DNA of 64,000 nt from Brachymonas denitrificans (GTDB lineage: Bacteria > Pseudomonadota > Gammaproteobacteria > Burkholderiales > Burkholderiaceae_C), in contig NZ_CAJQUA010000001.1 in NCBI RefSeq assembly GCF_907163135.1, positions 449,001 through 513,000 of the forward strand. Direction: 5' to 3'. Both the position numbers and the translations under genes were made by a program. Each line of letters starts with the position of its first letter. Positions within the stretch are counted from its first letter, which is position 1. Below the pieces are notes generated by a model. That model was not told the origin of the DNA and did no database searches. It worked only from the letters and a program-made list of their open reading frames with translations. Below are positions 20,891-29,403 of the stretch, one piece after another.

Positions 20891-21522
20891 TGAAACGCTA
20901 TCTGCATCGACACAGTAGTGTGACGCGCTTCAACCACTGGATCATGGTCATCCTGTTCGGCATGGCGGGTTTCTCGGGGCTGGCGCTGTTCCATCCCAAC
21001 CTGTTCCCGCTGACCGGCATCTTTGGCGGACCGCAGTGGACGCGCATCGTGCATCCCTACTTCGGCATCGGCGTGTTCATCGCCTTCCTGTTCATGCTGG
21101 CGCGCTACTGGCGCGACAACCTGCCCACGAAGGATGATGCGGAGTGGATCAGGCACTCGGGCGACATGCTCAAGGGCAACCAGACCGCCATGCCGCCGGT
21201 GGGCAAGTACAACGCCGGCCAGAAAGGCGTGTTCTGGGGCATTTTCCTGTGCCTGATCGTGCTGATGGTGACGGGCGTGCTGTTCTGGCAGGCCTGGTTC
21301 GCCAACTCGGTGCCGATCCCGCTGCAGCGTCTGGCCGTGGTGCTGCACGCGCTGGCGGCCTTTGTCATCTCGCTGCTGGTGGTGATCCACATCTACGCCG
21401 CGCTGTGGGTGAAGGGCACGATACGGGGCATGACGCAGGGCACCGTCTCTGCCGGCTGGGCCAAGCAGCACCACTATCTGTGGTACAAGAAGGTCACCGG
21501 GGGCAACACCGACCGGACCTGA
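20890..21522 (+). CDS. fdnI: Formate dehydrogenase cytochrome b556 subunit
   Basis: The gamma subunit is a four-helix membrane cytochrome b that takes electrons from FdnH and reduces quinone. The 210-residue protein starts [19 protein letters not shown], with the family's first heme-ligand histidine region. It has hydrophobic helices around IMVILFGMAGFSGLALF, FGIGVFIAFLFMLARYW, GIFLCLIVLMVTGVLFW and LHALAAFVISLLVVIHIYAALW, the last with further His candidates. The ATG overlaps the fdnH stop (TGATG); a GTG one codon upstream is an alternative. Confidence 0.95.
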   Translation: MKRYLHRHSSVTRFNHWIMVILFGMAGFSGLALFHPNLFPLTGIFGGPQWTRIVHPYFGIGVFIAFLFMLARYWRDNLPTKDDAEWIRHSGDMLKGNQTAMPPVGKYNAGQKGVFWGIFLCLIVLMVTGVLFWQAWFANSVPIPLQRLAVVLHALAAFVISLLVVIHIYAALWVKGTIRGMTQGTVSAGWAKQHHYLWYKKVTGGNTDRT

Positions 21523-21542
21523 TCCGCAATGCCGGTAACCAG

Positions 21543-21572
21543 GCCCCGGCGCCTTGTGCGGCCGGGGCTTTT
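21543..21572 (+). terminator. Hairpin after fdnI
   Basis: An 8-bp GC stem (GCCCCGGC / GCCGGGGC, 10-nt loop) followed by TTTTC. As fdhE and the sel genes continue on the same strand just after it, it may act as a partial terminator that keeps their expression below that of fdnGHI. Confidence 0.75.
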
Positions 21573-21584
21573 CATTTGGGGCTT

Positions 21585-22604
21585 ATGGACAAGATCACTT
21601 CCACCGCGCGTCTGATGGACGCCGAAGAACTGGCGCAGCGCCAGGCCAGCGAGGCCAGCTTCCTGCAACTTCCCGCCCGCGGCACGGTGTTTGCCGAGCG
21701 CGCCATGCGCTTGCGCCAGCTGGCCAGCGGGCATGCCATGGGCGATTTTCTGCAGTTCATGGCGGAACTGGCCGATGCGCAGCAGCGTGCGCTGCTCGGC
21801 TTTCCCGTGGTGCCGCTGCCCGATGGCGAGGCGCTGATGAATGCCTCCCGCCTGGGCATGCCGCCGCTGCCGGTGGCGCACTGGCAGCGCGATCCGGCCT
21901 GGCAGCAGGCCCTGCGCACCATGGCGGCTGAAGTGCTGCCCAAGGCGCCCGAGGCCGGACGCGAAGTGCTGCAGGATCTGGCGCAGGCCGATGGCGACTG
22001 GCTGGAGCAGCAGGCCGAGCGCTTGCTGCACGGCGTGATGCAGGGGCTGGACATGGCCGCTGCGCCCATCATCGCGGCGGCGCTGCAGGTGTACTGGACG
22101 CATCTGGTGTGCGCCGTGCAGGAGCAGGGCGCCCCGGCCGGCCTGGCGGCCCCGTTCGGCCGCATCGACGATGCCACCGTCTGCCCTTGCTGCGGCAGCC
22201 GGCCCACGGCCAGCATCGTCAAGGCGGGTGCCGAGCGCGGCGGCCAGCGCTATCTGCACTGTTCGCTGTGCAGCACGCACTGGCACATGGTGCGCATCAA
22301 GTGCACGCACTGCGAATCGACCAAGGGGCTGGCCTACGAGGCGGTGGCGCCGGCCGGTGCCACCGAAGAAGACAATCAGGGCCGCGAGCCCGTGGTGCAG
22401 GCGGAAACCTGCAGCGAGTGCGGGCACTATCTCAAAATCGTGCACGGCGAGCGCGATCCCATGGTGGAGCCGGTGGCCGAGGACCTGGCCACGCTCACGC
22501 TTGATCTGCTGGTGGCCGAAACCGGCCTGCAGCGCCATGGTGTGAACATGCTGCTGCTGTTCGGGGAATCCGAAGAGCCGGCTCCCGATCCGGAGATGCA
22601 GTGA
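21585..22604 (+). CDS. fdhE: Formate dehydrogenase accessory protein FdhE
   Basis: FdhE is needed for maturation or quality control of respiratory formate dehydrogenases before Tat export. The 339-residue protein is slightly longer than E. coli FdhE (309). Its C-terminal half carries paired Cys motifs of rubredoxin-like metal knuckles: CPCCGSRP, CSLCSTHW, CTHCEST and CSECGHYLK. The start at 21585 (MDKITSTARLMD) gives the normal N-terminus; a longer open frame upstream runs through fdnI and is not supported. Its stop overlaps the selA start (TGATG). Confidence 0.94.
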   Translation: MDKITSTARLMDAEELAQRQASEASFLQLPARGTVFAERAMRLRQLASGHAMGDFLQFMAELADAQQRALLGFPVVPLPDGEALMNASRLGMPPLPVAHWQRDPAWQQALRTMAAEVLPKAPEAGREVLQDLAQADGDWLEQQAERLLHGVMQGLDMAAAPIIAAALQVYWTHLVCAVQEQGAPAGLAAPFGRIDDATVCPCCGSRPTASIVKAGAERGGQRYLHCSLCSTHWHMVRIKCTHCESTKGLAYEAVAPAGATEEDNQGREPVVQAETCSECGHYLKIVHGERDPMVEPVAEDLATLTLDLLVAETGLQRHGVNMLLLFGESEEPAPDPEMQ

Positions 22605-24058
22605 TGCAGCGGCCCGACGAATACGTGGTGCACGGTTCCCGGGCCGGGCAGATGGCCCAGCCCCGTGATCTTCCCGCCGTAGACCGCCTGCTGCGCGAGC
22701 CGGTGGTGCAGGCCTTGCTGGATGAGCATGGCCATACGCTGGTGGCCGGTGAGGCGCGTGCCTTGCTCGATGCCTTGCGGCCTGCCGTGGTCGAGGGCAC
22801 GGTGCCGGTGGCGGACGTGGCCGTGTCCCGCCTGTCCGACGCGCTGGAGCAGCGTCTGCAGCAGCGCCTGCAGCCCCGCATGCGAGCGGTGCTGAACCTG
22901 ACCGGCACGGTGATCCACACCAACCTGGGCCGCAGCCTGCTGGCCGAGCCCGCGCTGCAGCACATGCTGGCCATGATGGCCGGCCCGAACAACTTGGAAT
23001 ACGACCTGGACAGCGGTGCGCGCGGCGATCGCGACACCATCATTGAGGAGCTGCTGTGCACGCTGACGGGTGCTGAAGCGGCTACCGTGGTCAACAACAA
23101 TGCCGCGGCCGTGCTGCTCACGCTGGCAGCGCTGGCGCGCGGGCGCGAAGTGATCGTCTCGCGGGGCGAACTGGTCGAAATCGGCGGTGCCTTCCGCATG
23201 CCCGACGTGATGGAAAGCGCCGGTGCGCGTCTGGTGGAGGTAGGCACCACCAACCGCACCCATCTGCACGACTACGAAAACGCCATCAACGAGCGCACCG
23301 CGCTGCTGATGAAGGTGCATACCAGCAATTACGCGGTGCAGGGCTTTACCAAGGCGGTGAGCGAGGCCGAGCTGGCCGGCGTGGCGCGTGCGCGCGGCGT
23401 GCCGCTGGCGACTGACCTGGGCAGCGGCTCGCTGGTCGATCTGGCGTCTTACGGCCTGCCACGCGAGCCCCTGCCGCAGGAGATGATTGCAGCCGGCTGC
23501 GATGTGGTGACCTTCAGCGGCGACAAGCTGCTGGGCGGGCCGCAGGCCGGCCTGATCGTCGGCAGCCGTGAAATGGTGGGCCGTATCCGCAAGTTTCCGA
23601 TGAAGCGCGCGCTGCGCATGAGCAAGCTGCCGCTGGCGGCGCTGGAGGCCACGCTGATGCTCTACCTGCGCCCCGAACGGCTGGCGCGGGACTTGCCCAC
23701 CTTGCGCATGCTGACGCGGCCGGAAGCGCAGATCCGTGCCCAGGCGCAGCAATTGCTGGCGCCGGTGGCGCAGGCCGTGGCGCCGCGCTTTGCGGTGAGC
23801 GTGATGGCCTTGAAGGGGCAAATCGGTTCCGGTTCGCTGCCAGTGGATCGGCTGCCGTCTGCGGGCCTGGCGCTGGCGCCGGTGCAGAAGAAGGGCGCCG
23901 GGCGCGCGCTGGATGAACTGGCGACCGCCTTGCGTCGCCTGCCGCTGCCGGTGATCGGCCGTATTGCCGAAGACCGGCTATTGCTCGACTTGCGCTGCCT
24001 GGAGGATACCGACCAGCTGTTGCACCAGCTGCCCTTGTTGCAGGAGGCGCTGGCATGA
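22604..24058 (+). CDS. selA: L-seryl-tRNA(Sec) selenium transferase
   Basis: SelA is a PLP enzyme that converts Ser-tRNA(Sec) to Sec-tRNA(Sec) with selenophosphate. The 484-residue protein has the family features: [18 protein letters not shown], the PLP lysine in [13 protein letters not shown] (K308), and [15 protein letters not shown]. The start overlaps the fdhE stop, and the stop overlaps the selB start (ATGA), so fdhE-selA-selB are translationally coupled. Selenophosphate synthetase (selD) is not in the window. Confidence 0.97.
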   Translation: MQRPDEYVVHGSRAGQMAQPRDLPAVDRLLREPVVQALLDEHGHTLVAGEARALLDALRPAVVEGTVPVADVAVSRLSDALEQRLQQRLQPRMRAVLNLTGTVIHTNLGRSLLAEPALQHMLAMMAGPNNLEYDLDSGARGDRDTIIEELLCTLTGAEAATVVNNNAAAVLLTLAALARGREVIVSRGELVEIGGAFRMPDVMESAGARLVEVGTTNRTHLHDYENAINERTALLMKVHTSNYAVQGFTKAVSEAELAGVARARGVPLATDLGSGSLVDLASYGLPREPLPQEMIAAGCDVVTFSGDKLLGGPQAGLIVGSREMVGRIRKFPMKRALRMSKLPLAALEATLMLYLRPERLARDLPTLRMLTRPEAQIRAQAQQLLAPVAQAVAPRFAVSVMALKGQIGSGSLPVDRLPSAGLALAPVQKKGAGRALDELATALRRLPLPVIGRIAEDRLLLDLRCLEDTDQLLHQLPLLQEALA

Positions 24059-26103
24059 TCGTCGGCACCGCCGGCCATATCGACCATGGCAAGAGCACGC
24101 TGGTGCGCGCCCTGACGGGCGTGGATACCGACCGCCTGCCCGAGGAAAAGAAGCGTGGCATCAGCATCGAACTGGGTTACGCCTTTCTGGACGTGCCGGG
24201 CCGTGCAGAGCGCATCGGTTTTGTCGATGTGCCTGGTCACGAGCGGCTGGTGCACACCATGCTGGCGGGGGCCAGCGGCATCGACTTTGCGCTGCTGCTG
24301 GTGGCGGCCGACGATGGCGTGATGCCGCAGACGCGCGAGCATCTGGCCGTGCTGTCGCTGCTGGGCAAACAGCGCGGAGCGGTGGTGCTGACCAAGGCGG
24401 ATCGGGCTGACGAGGCGCAGTTGCAGGCTGTGGAGCAGCAGGTGCGGCAGTTGCTGCAGGGCACTTCGCTGGTGCAGGCCCCGGTGCTGCGCGTTTCGGC
24501 GCAGACGGGGGAGGGTGTTGATGCCTTGCGCGAATTGCTTTGGCAGGAGGCGGGGAGGCATTCCCCGGGTGTGGATGACGACGCTGTAGCTGTCCCTCTG
24601 GCTGCGGGCGTTTCAGGCGAGGCAGGCTTGCCCAGTGAAGCTCCGGGTCAAGGCAGTGCAGGGGATTCCGAATCCCCCGCATCGCTCAGCCATTCGTCAA
24701 AGCAGACAAAAAAACCGCCACAGGCTTTCCGCCTCGCGATCGACCGCAGCTTTACCCTGGACGGCACCGGCACCGTCGTGACCGGCACCATCCACCACGG
24801 CAGCGTGCGCGTGGGAGACACGCTGATGCTGGTGCCTTCCATGCAAGCTGCGCGCGTGCGCAGCCTGCACGCGCAGAACCAGCCGGTACAACAGGCACAT
24901 GCCGGGCAGCGTTGCGCCATCGCCCTGGCCGGCGTCGACAAGGACGCCATCCATCGCGGCGACTGGGTGGTCGATCCAGCCGTTGCGCTGACTACCGACC
25001 GTTTCGATGCCAGGCTCACGTTGTGGAAGGACGAAGCCAGGCCGCTTCGCTCCGGCGCGCGCGTGCAGGTGCATCTGGGTGCGGTGAGTGTTGCGGGCAC
25101 CGTGGCCTTGCTGGATGCCGAGCAACTGCCTCCCGGCGGAACTGCCACGGTGCAGATCATCACCCGCACGCCGATTGGCGCCTGGCATGGAGATCGGGTG
25201 GTGCTGCGCGATGCTTCCGCCACGCGCACGATCGCGGGCGGACAGGTGCTTGATCCGCGTGCACCGGTGCGTTACCGGCGCACGCCGCAGCGGCTTGCCT
25301 GTCTTGAGGCGATGCAGCACGAGCATATTGCGGATCGGCTATCAGGTATTCTGGAAATAAACCCGAACGGGGTTGATATGTCGGATTTTACCAGGATGCA
25401 AGGTGTCGTCGGTCATCCTGCAATCCCTGCACGCGCGCTGGAAAAGCAGGATGGCCATGCCCATTGGGTGCTGGCGCCCTCCATGACGCAGCAGGCGCTG
25501 GCGCATATTGCGGGTGTGCTGGCCACCTACCATGAGCAATCCCCTGACGAACTCGGCCCCGTCAACTCGCGCCTGCGCCGATTGGCCTACCCGCGCATGC
25601 CGGATGCGTTGTGGCTGGCGGTGCTCGACCATGCGCAGCAGCAGGGCGTTCTTGTGCAGCAGGGTGCTTATGTGCACCTGCCCGAACACGGTGTGCGCCT
25701 CTCGGCCACCGAAGAGCGCATCGCCCAGAAAGCGCTGCCGCATCTGCTGCAGGTCGGTGCCGAAGGCGCCTGGGCGCGCGATCTGGCCAAGCTCACCGCC
25801 GAACCAGAACCGCTGCTGCGTGCCACGCTCGCGCGCCTGGCCCGGCGTGGAGAATTGCACCAGGTCGTCAAGGATTTGTACTATGCCGGCGACATCATGC
25901 GCAATCTGGCGCATACTGTGCGCCGGCTGGCCGCTGCGCAGCAGGGGCAGCTGCAGGCCGCAGACTTCCGCGACGCCACCGGCCTCGGCCGCAAACGCGC
26001 GATCCAGATTCTGGAATACTTCGACCGCATCGGCCTGCTGCGCCGCGTCGGTGACGTGCACAAGCTGCGCGTGGATTGTCCGCTGTTTCGGGAAGATGCC
26101 TGA
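24055..26103 (+). CDS. selB: Selenocysteine-specific elongation factor
   Basis: SelB is the EF-Tu-like GTPase that delivers Sec-tRNA to UGA codons marked by a SECIS. The 682-residue protein has the GTPase motifs [19 protein letters not shown] and TKAD, two beta-barrel domains, and a C-terminal winged-helix region (from about residue 440) ending [11 protein letters not shown], which binds the SECIS. It is about 70 residues longer than E. coli SelB (614). Much of the excess is a polar, low-complexity linker after the G domain (about residues 175-222, [16 protein letters not shown] and neighbours). selC follows 11 bp later. Confidence 0.96.
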   Translation: MIVGTAGHIDHGKSTLVRALTGVDTDRLPEEKKRGISIELGYAFLDVPGRAERIGFVDVPGHERLVHTMLAGASGIDFALLLVAADDGVMPQTREHLAVLSLLGKQRGAVVLTKADRADEAQLQAVEQQVRQLLQGTSLVQAPVLRVSAQTGEGVDALRELLWQEAGRHSPGVDDDAVAVPLAAGVSGEAGLPSEAPGQGSAGDSESPASLSHSSKQTKKPPQAFRLAIDRSFTLDGTGTVVTGTIHHGSVRVGDTLMLVPSMQAARVRSLHAQNQPVQQAHAGQRCAIALAGVDKDAIHRGDWVVDPAVALTTDRFDARLTLWKDEARPLRSGARVQVHLGAVSVAGTVALLDAEQLPPGGTATVQIITRTPIGAWHGDRVVLRDASATRTIAGGQVLDPRAPVRYRRTPQRLACLEAMQHEHIADRLSGILEINPNGVDMSDFTRMQGVVGHPAIPARALEKQDGHAHWVLAPSMTQQALAHIAGVLATYHEQSPDELGPVNSRLRRLAYPRMPDALWLAVLDHAQQQGVLVQQGAYVHLPEHGVRLSATEERIAQKALPHLLQVGAEGAWARDLAKLTAEPEPLLRATLARLARRGELHQVVKDLYYAGDIMRNLAHTVRRLAAAQQGQLQAADFRDATGLGRKRAIQILEYFDRIGLLRRVGDVHKLRVDCPLFREDA

Positions 26104-26114
26104 GGCGACGAGAA

Positions 26115-26210
26115 GGAAGGGCAACGATCCTGGTGGGTCGGCCGGGCTTCAAACCCGGTGGGTGGCGCCAAGCGCTGCCGGGTGGGTTCGACTCCCATGC
26201 CCTTCCGCCA
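26115..26210 (+). tRNA. selC: tRNA-Sec (TCA)
   Basis: The 96-nt sequence has the features of bacterial tRNA-Sec. It has a long acceptor stem (GGAAGGGC / GCCCTTCC), discriminator G and an encoded CCA end. The anticodon loop CTTCAAA between CCGGG and CCCGG gives anticodon TCA, which decodes UGA. A long variable arm (GTGGGTGGCGCCAAGCGCTGCC) and a T-loop GGGTTCGACTCCC follow. It is placed directly after selB, so it may be cut from the selAB transcript. Confidence 0.97.
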
Positions 26211-26212
26211 AC

Positions 26213-26243
26213 AAAAAAAGCCTGCCCCGGAACGGGACAGGCT
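26213..26243 (-). terminator. Intrinsic terminator of terC
   Basis: GCCTG-C-CCCG pairs with CGGG-A-CAGGC (one mismatch, short loop), followed on the minus strand by CTTTTTTT. It lies between selC and the convergent terC gene and can also block transcription coming from terC into selC. Confidence 0.85.
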
Positions 26244-26276
26244 ATGAAGGGGCAAACGCCCTGAGGTGAACCCTGT

Positions 26277-27035
26277 TTACTCGGCCTTGATCGCAGCCAG
26301 CTTCTGTCGCTTGCTACGGGCGCGGATATTGAGCGCCTCCACCGCCAGCGAGAACGCCATCGCCGCGTAGATATAGCCTTTGGGCATGTGCACTTCAAAC
26401 GCCTCGGCCGTCAGCGCCATGCCCACCATCACCAGGAAGGCCAGCGCCAGCACCTTGACGGACGGGTGCTTGTCCACAAACTCGCCGATCGGGCGGGCCG
26501 CGAACAGCATCACGCCCACCGAGGTGACCACGGCCGCCACCATCACCCAGATCTGGTCCACCATGCCCACGGCGGTGATGACGGAATCCAGCGAGAACAC
26601 GATGTCGATGATGGCGATCTGGGCGATGATGCTCCAGAACAGCTTGCTGCCGCCGGCCTTGATGGCCTCGCCGTCAGTCTGCGGCGGGGCGTCTTCCTCG
26701 CGCGCTTCCACTTCAACGAAAATCTCGTGCGAGGCCTTGTACAGCAGGAACAGGCCACCCAGCAGCAGCACGAGATCGCGGCCGCTGATGCCCTGGCCGA
26801 ACACCTGGAACAGGTCGGCCTTCAGGCCCATGACCCAGCTCAGCGAAAACAGCAGCAGCAGGCGCGTGACCATGGCAAAGCCCAGGCCGAGCTGGCGCGC
26901 GCGGTTGCGGAACTGTACCGGCAGACGGCCGACCAGCACCGAGATGAAGATGATGTTGTCCACGCCGAGCACGATTTCGAGTGCGGTCAGCATGCCGAAG
27001 GCGATCCAGACGTTCGGATCCAGCAAAAATTCCAT
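26277..27035 (-). CDS. TerC family integral membrane protein
   Basis: A 252-residue polytopic membrane protein of the TerC family. It has about seven hydrophobic segments, with the family signature EIVLGVDNIIFISVL near the N-terminus and the mirrored acidic motif IAQIAIIDIVFSLDSVITAVG in the second half. Family knowledge: TerC-like proteins are linked to metal (manganese) efflux during exoenzyme metalation and to tellurite resistance. A cytoplasmic loop (about residues 108-130) is rich in Glu/Asp. The start at 27035 gives MEFLLDPNVWIAFGML. It is divergent from the NhaR-like regulator with a 170-bp gap. Confidence 0.92.
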   Translation of the reverse strand: MEFLLDPNVWIAFGMLTALEIVLGVDNIIFISVLVGRLPVQFRNRARQLGLGFAMVTRLLLLFSLSWVMGLKADLFQVFGQGISGRDLVLLLGGLFLLYKASHEIFVEVEAREEDAPPQTDGEAIKAGGSKLFWSIIAQIAIIDIVFSLDSVITAVGMVDQIWVMVAAVVTSVGVMLFAARPIGEFVDKHPSVKVLALAFLVMVGMALTAEAFEVHMPKGYIYAAMAFSLAVEALNIRARSKRQKLAAIKAE

Positions 27036-27207
27036 GATGCAAAGAGAGCAGGGCAGCAAACGACATGTACAAGCCGCCACGCCCGAACTGGCGGCCTTGT
27101 CCTGTAAAGTGGGTAATTCTAGAAACTTCCAATCTTTCGGTAAATTAGAAATTTCACACTGAAATTTCCAGAAAAACTGATAATTGCAGCATCGCAAGGA
27201 GACGCGC

Positions 27208-28101
27208 ATGCTCAACTACAAGCATCTTCACTACTTCCAGCAGGTGGCCGAGGCCGGCGGCGTCTCGCGCGCCAGCGAGCGCCTGCACGTCAGCCCGCAA
27301 ACCATCAGCACGCAGATTTCCGAACTGGAAGACCGGCTGGGCGTGGAACTGTTCGTCAAGAACGGGCGCTCGCTCGAACTGACGGAAACCGGTCGCCTCA
27401 CGCTGCAATACGCGCGCGACATCTTCACCACCGGCGCCGAGCTGGAGGCCGTGCTGCGCGACCGCAGCGGCCGTGGCAAGGCGCTGGAGTTCCGCGTGGG
27501 GGTGGCCGACAGCGTGTCCAAGGCGGTGGCCTTTCATCTGGTGGAGCCGGCGCTGGAACTGCCCGATCCGGTGCGGCTGATCTGCCAGGAGGGGCGCACC
27601 GAGCGTCTGCTGTCAGAACTGGGCCTGCACCGGCTGGACCTGGTGCTGGCCGACGCGCCGGTGCCTTCCACGGTGAGCGTGCGGGCCTACAGTCACCGGC
27701 TGGGGGCGACGGACGTGGCCTTCTATGCGGCGGGGAGCTTGCGCGAGCGCTTTCCGGGGGAGTTTCCGTCCTGCCTGAACGGGGCGCCGGTGTTGCTGCC
27801 GGGGGCGGATGCGGCCATCAGCCAGCGCTTGCGTGCCTGGTTTGAGCGCGCCGGCGTGCGGCCGGTGGTGGTGGGGGAGTTTGACGACAGTGCGCTGGCG
27901 CAGGAATTTGGCAAGAAGGGCGTCGGCTTTTTCGTAGGGCCGGCATTTCTGGCCCCGTCCATCACCGCGCAGCATGGGATGCTGGCGGTGGGGCTGGCGC
28001 AGGGGGTGCGGGATGAGTTTTATGCGCTGTCGATTGAGCGGCGCATTACGCATCGGTGTGTGGTGGCGATTACGGAGGCTGCGCGAGGCATGTTGGCGTA
28101 A
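27208..28101 (+). CDS. nhaR: LysR-family regulator, NhaR-like
   Basis: A 297-residue LysR-type regulator. The N-terminal helix-turn-helix NYKHLHYFQQVAEAGGVSRASERLHVSPQTISTQISELE is close to NhaR, the Na+-responsive activator of nhaA in E. coli, including the LNY-HLHYF opening. The rest is a small-ligand-binding domain. AAGGAG lies just upstream of the ATG at 27208. No Na+/H+ antiporter gene is near; the divergent neighbour is terC, which may be its target. The specific NhaR name is a family-level call. Confidence 0.85.
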   Translation: MLNYKHLHYFQQVAEAGGVSRASERLHVSPQTISTQISELEDRLGVELFVKNGRSLELTETGRLTLQYARDIFTTGAELEAVLRDRSGRGKALEFRVGVADSVSKAVAFHLVEPALELPDPVRLICQEGRTERLLSELGLHRLDLVLADAPVPSTVSVRAYSHRLGATDVAFYAAGSLRERFPGEFPSCLNGAPVLLPGADAAISQRLRAWFERAGVRPVVVGEFDDSALAQEFGKKGVGFFVGPAFLAPSITAQHGMLAVGLAQGVRDEFYALSIERRITHRCVVAITEAARGMLA

Positions 28102-28154
28102 AAGCTCAAGCTCTGTAGAGTTTGACTTGATACACACTTACTCGCTCCGCTAAC

Positions 28155-28195
28155 AATGACTCGGGGCTAGATTCTCGGACGACCGAGGCGTCATT
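28155..28195. terminator. Inverted repeat between the convergent regulator and HNH genes
   Basis: AATGAC-TCGG pairs with CCGA-GGC-GTCATT around an 18-nt loop, followed by ATTGATTGTTATT on the plus strand. It may end the regulator transcript. It marks the edge where base composition shifts from GC-rich to AT-rich. Confidence 0.4.
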
Positions 28196-29354
28196 ATTGA
28201 TTGTTATTAAATGCCTTGATAAGGTCTTGCAAAGCAAGTGGCGGGGTCGATCGATGAATGATTCTGTGACAGTTTGAGCATACGATAGCCAAATCGTCGA
28301 GAGCTGTCGCTACGGTTTCATCTTTTAGACTGGAGAGGGGTACTAAATGATGGACTTCGCAAAAGTTATCACCAAGGTGTCCATAAGTTCTGGCGAAGTT
28401 GAAGTTGCAGACTTCGCACGAGAGGTGACCCTTGGTAGCAAGGGTTGTTTGCTTTTTTAAATCGACTATTTTTTTATCGCGTTCACGCGTGAGATGAGAT
28501 ACTAACTTTTGTGATCCTTCAGTGGCAAAGAAAGGCAGGTCGGGATCGTAAAGAGTGGAAGGAGGTGGGGGTGATTGAGAGGGTTTGGGTAGCAATTTTT
28601 TTAGGGTGTTAATGACAGCTTGATCGTTAACGCGATTGAAACCTAAGCTGAAGTTGCTTTGTTGTTTTAGAAGAACGGGTAGCCAGTCCAAGTGATTTAG
28701 AGGGAGTGGGGGTGAAAATTCGTGAATACTCTTCCCGAGTATGGCGTACAGCTTAGATGAGGGATCTTCAATTTCGATATGTTCGGCGATATATGCGCCA
28801 ACCAACGAGTATGCCGTTTTATTTCCACGTGGAGACCCCTGTATTACCCAAACGGTATTGCAAATAGCTCTTCGGAGGAGAGGCTCTTTTTTACTGAAGA
28901 ATTGCAGGGTCCCAGAAGGCTTCAATTCATAGCCCATTTTCTTAACGCTATGGTATGCTATGAAATGATCCATTTCCCATTCGTTTTGATCTGCTGGGTG
29001 CGCCATAGCATCAAGCTGCTTGAGTGCGGCGAGCGCATTTGGTCTCAGTTGAAGTTGCCATTCAAATTCCCGGGGTTTTGAGAAGTCAGCTAAAATTGCA
29101 AGTTTGGTTTCAGGGAATTTTTTCAACTCAATGCATAGTTTGGTCGCAAGTTTTCCGTAGTGAAGGTTGGCTGCATTCCAGTTTGAAAATCCGACTTTTT
29201 GTGCTAGTTCGCGCATTGAAATCGTATGATTTGGTGTGCGCATATGGGTGTATAGCATCTCCCACTCATTTTTTGTCGGTTTAATTTTCTGCAGTGCAGA
29301 GATGTAATCTTGGGCTGTTAATGCGTCAATTTCTTCAAGAGTGTTGAGGTTCAT
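28194..29354 (-). CDS. HNH endonuclease-domain protein, AT-rich gene
   Basis: A 386-residue protein ending in an HNH (beta-beta-alpha-metal) nuclease domain: CEVCNFNFARTYG, then the catalytic EVHHLVPLS, and CSNCHRIIH, with two Cys pairs holding the structural zinc. The N-terminus (TAQDYISALQKIKPTKNEW, ELAQKVGFSNWNAANLHYGKL) looks like a helical DNA-binding module found in other HNH proteins. The middle part VWVIQGSPRGNKTAYSLVGAYI may be a PUA/EVE-like fold, a guess from pattern only. Related HNH proteins act in restriction of modified DNA. The gene is strikingly AT-rich against its neighbours (just upstream only 12 of 60 bases are G/C), a sign of recent transfer. No methylase or partner gene is adjacent. 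Confidence 0.82.
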   Translation of the reverse strand: MNLNTLEEIDALTAQDYISALQKIKPTKNEWEMLYTHMRTPNHTISMRELAQKVGFSNWNAANLHYGKLATKLCIELKKFPETKLAILADFSKPREFEWQLQLRPNALAALKQLDAMAHPADQNEWEMDHFIAYHSVKKMGYELKPSGTLQFFSKKEPLLRRAICNTVWVIQGSPRGNKTAYSLVGAYIAEHIEIEDPSSKLYAILGKSIHEFSPPLPLNHLDWLPVLLKQQSNFSLGFNRVNDQAVINTLKKLLPKPSQSPPPPSTLYDPDLPFFATEGSQKLVSHLTRERDKKIVDLKKQTTLATKGHLSCEVCNFNFARTYGHLGDNFCEVHHLVPLSSLKDETVATALDDLAIVCSNCHRIIHRSTPPLALQDLIKAFNNNQ

Positions 29355-29403
29355 TTTTTGATATTTAAGAATGTATTTTTTATTTTATTATTTAATTGGG
29401 AGG

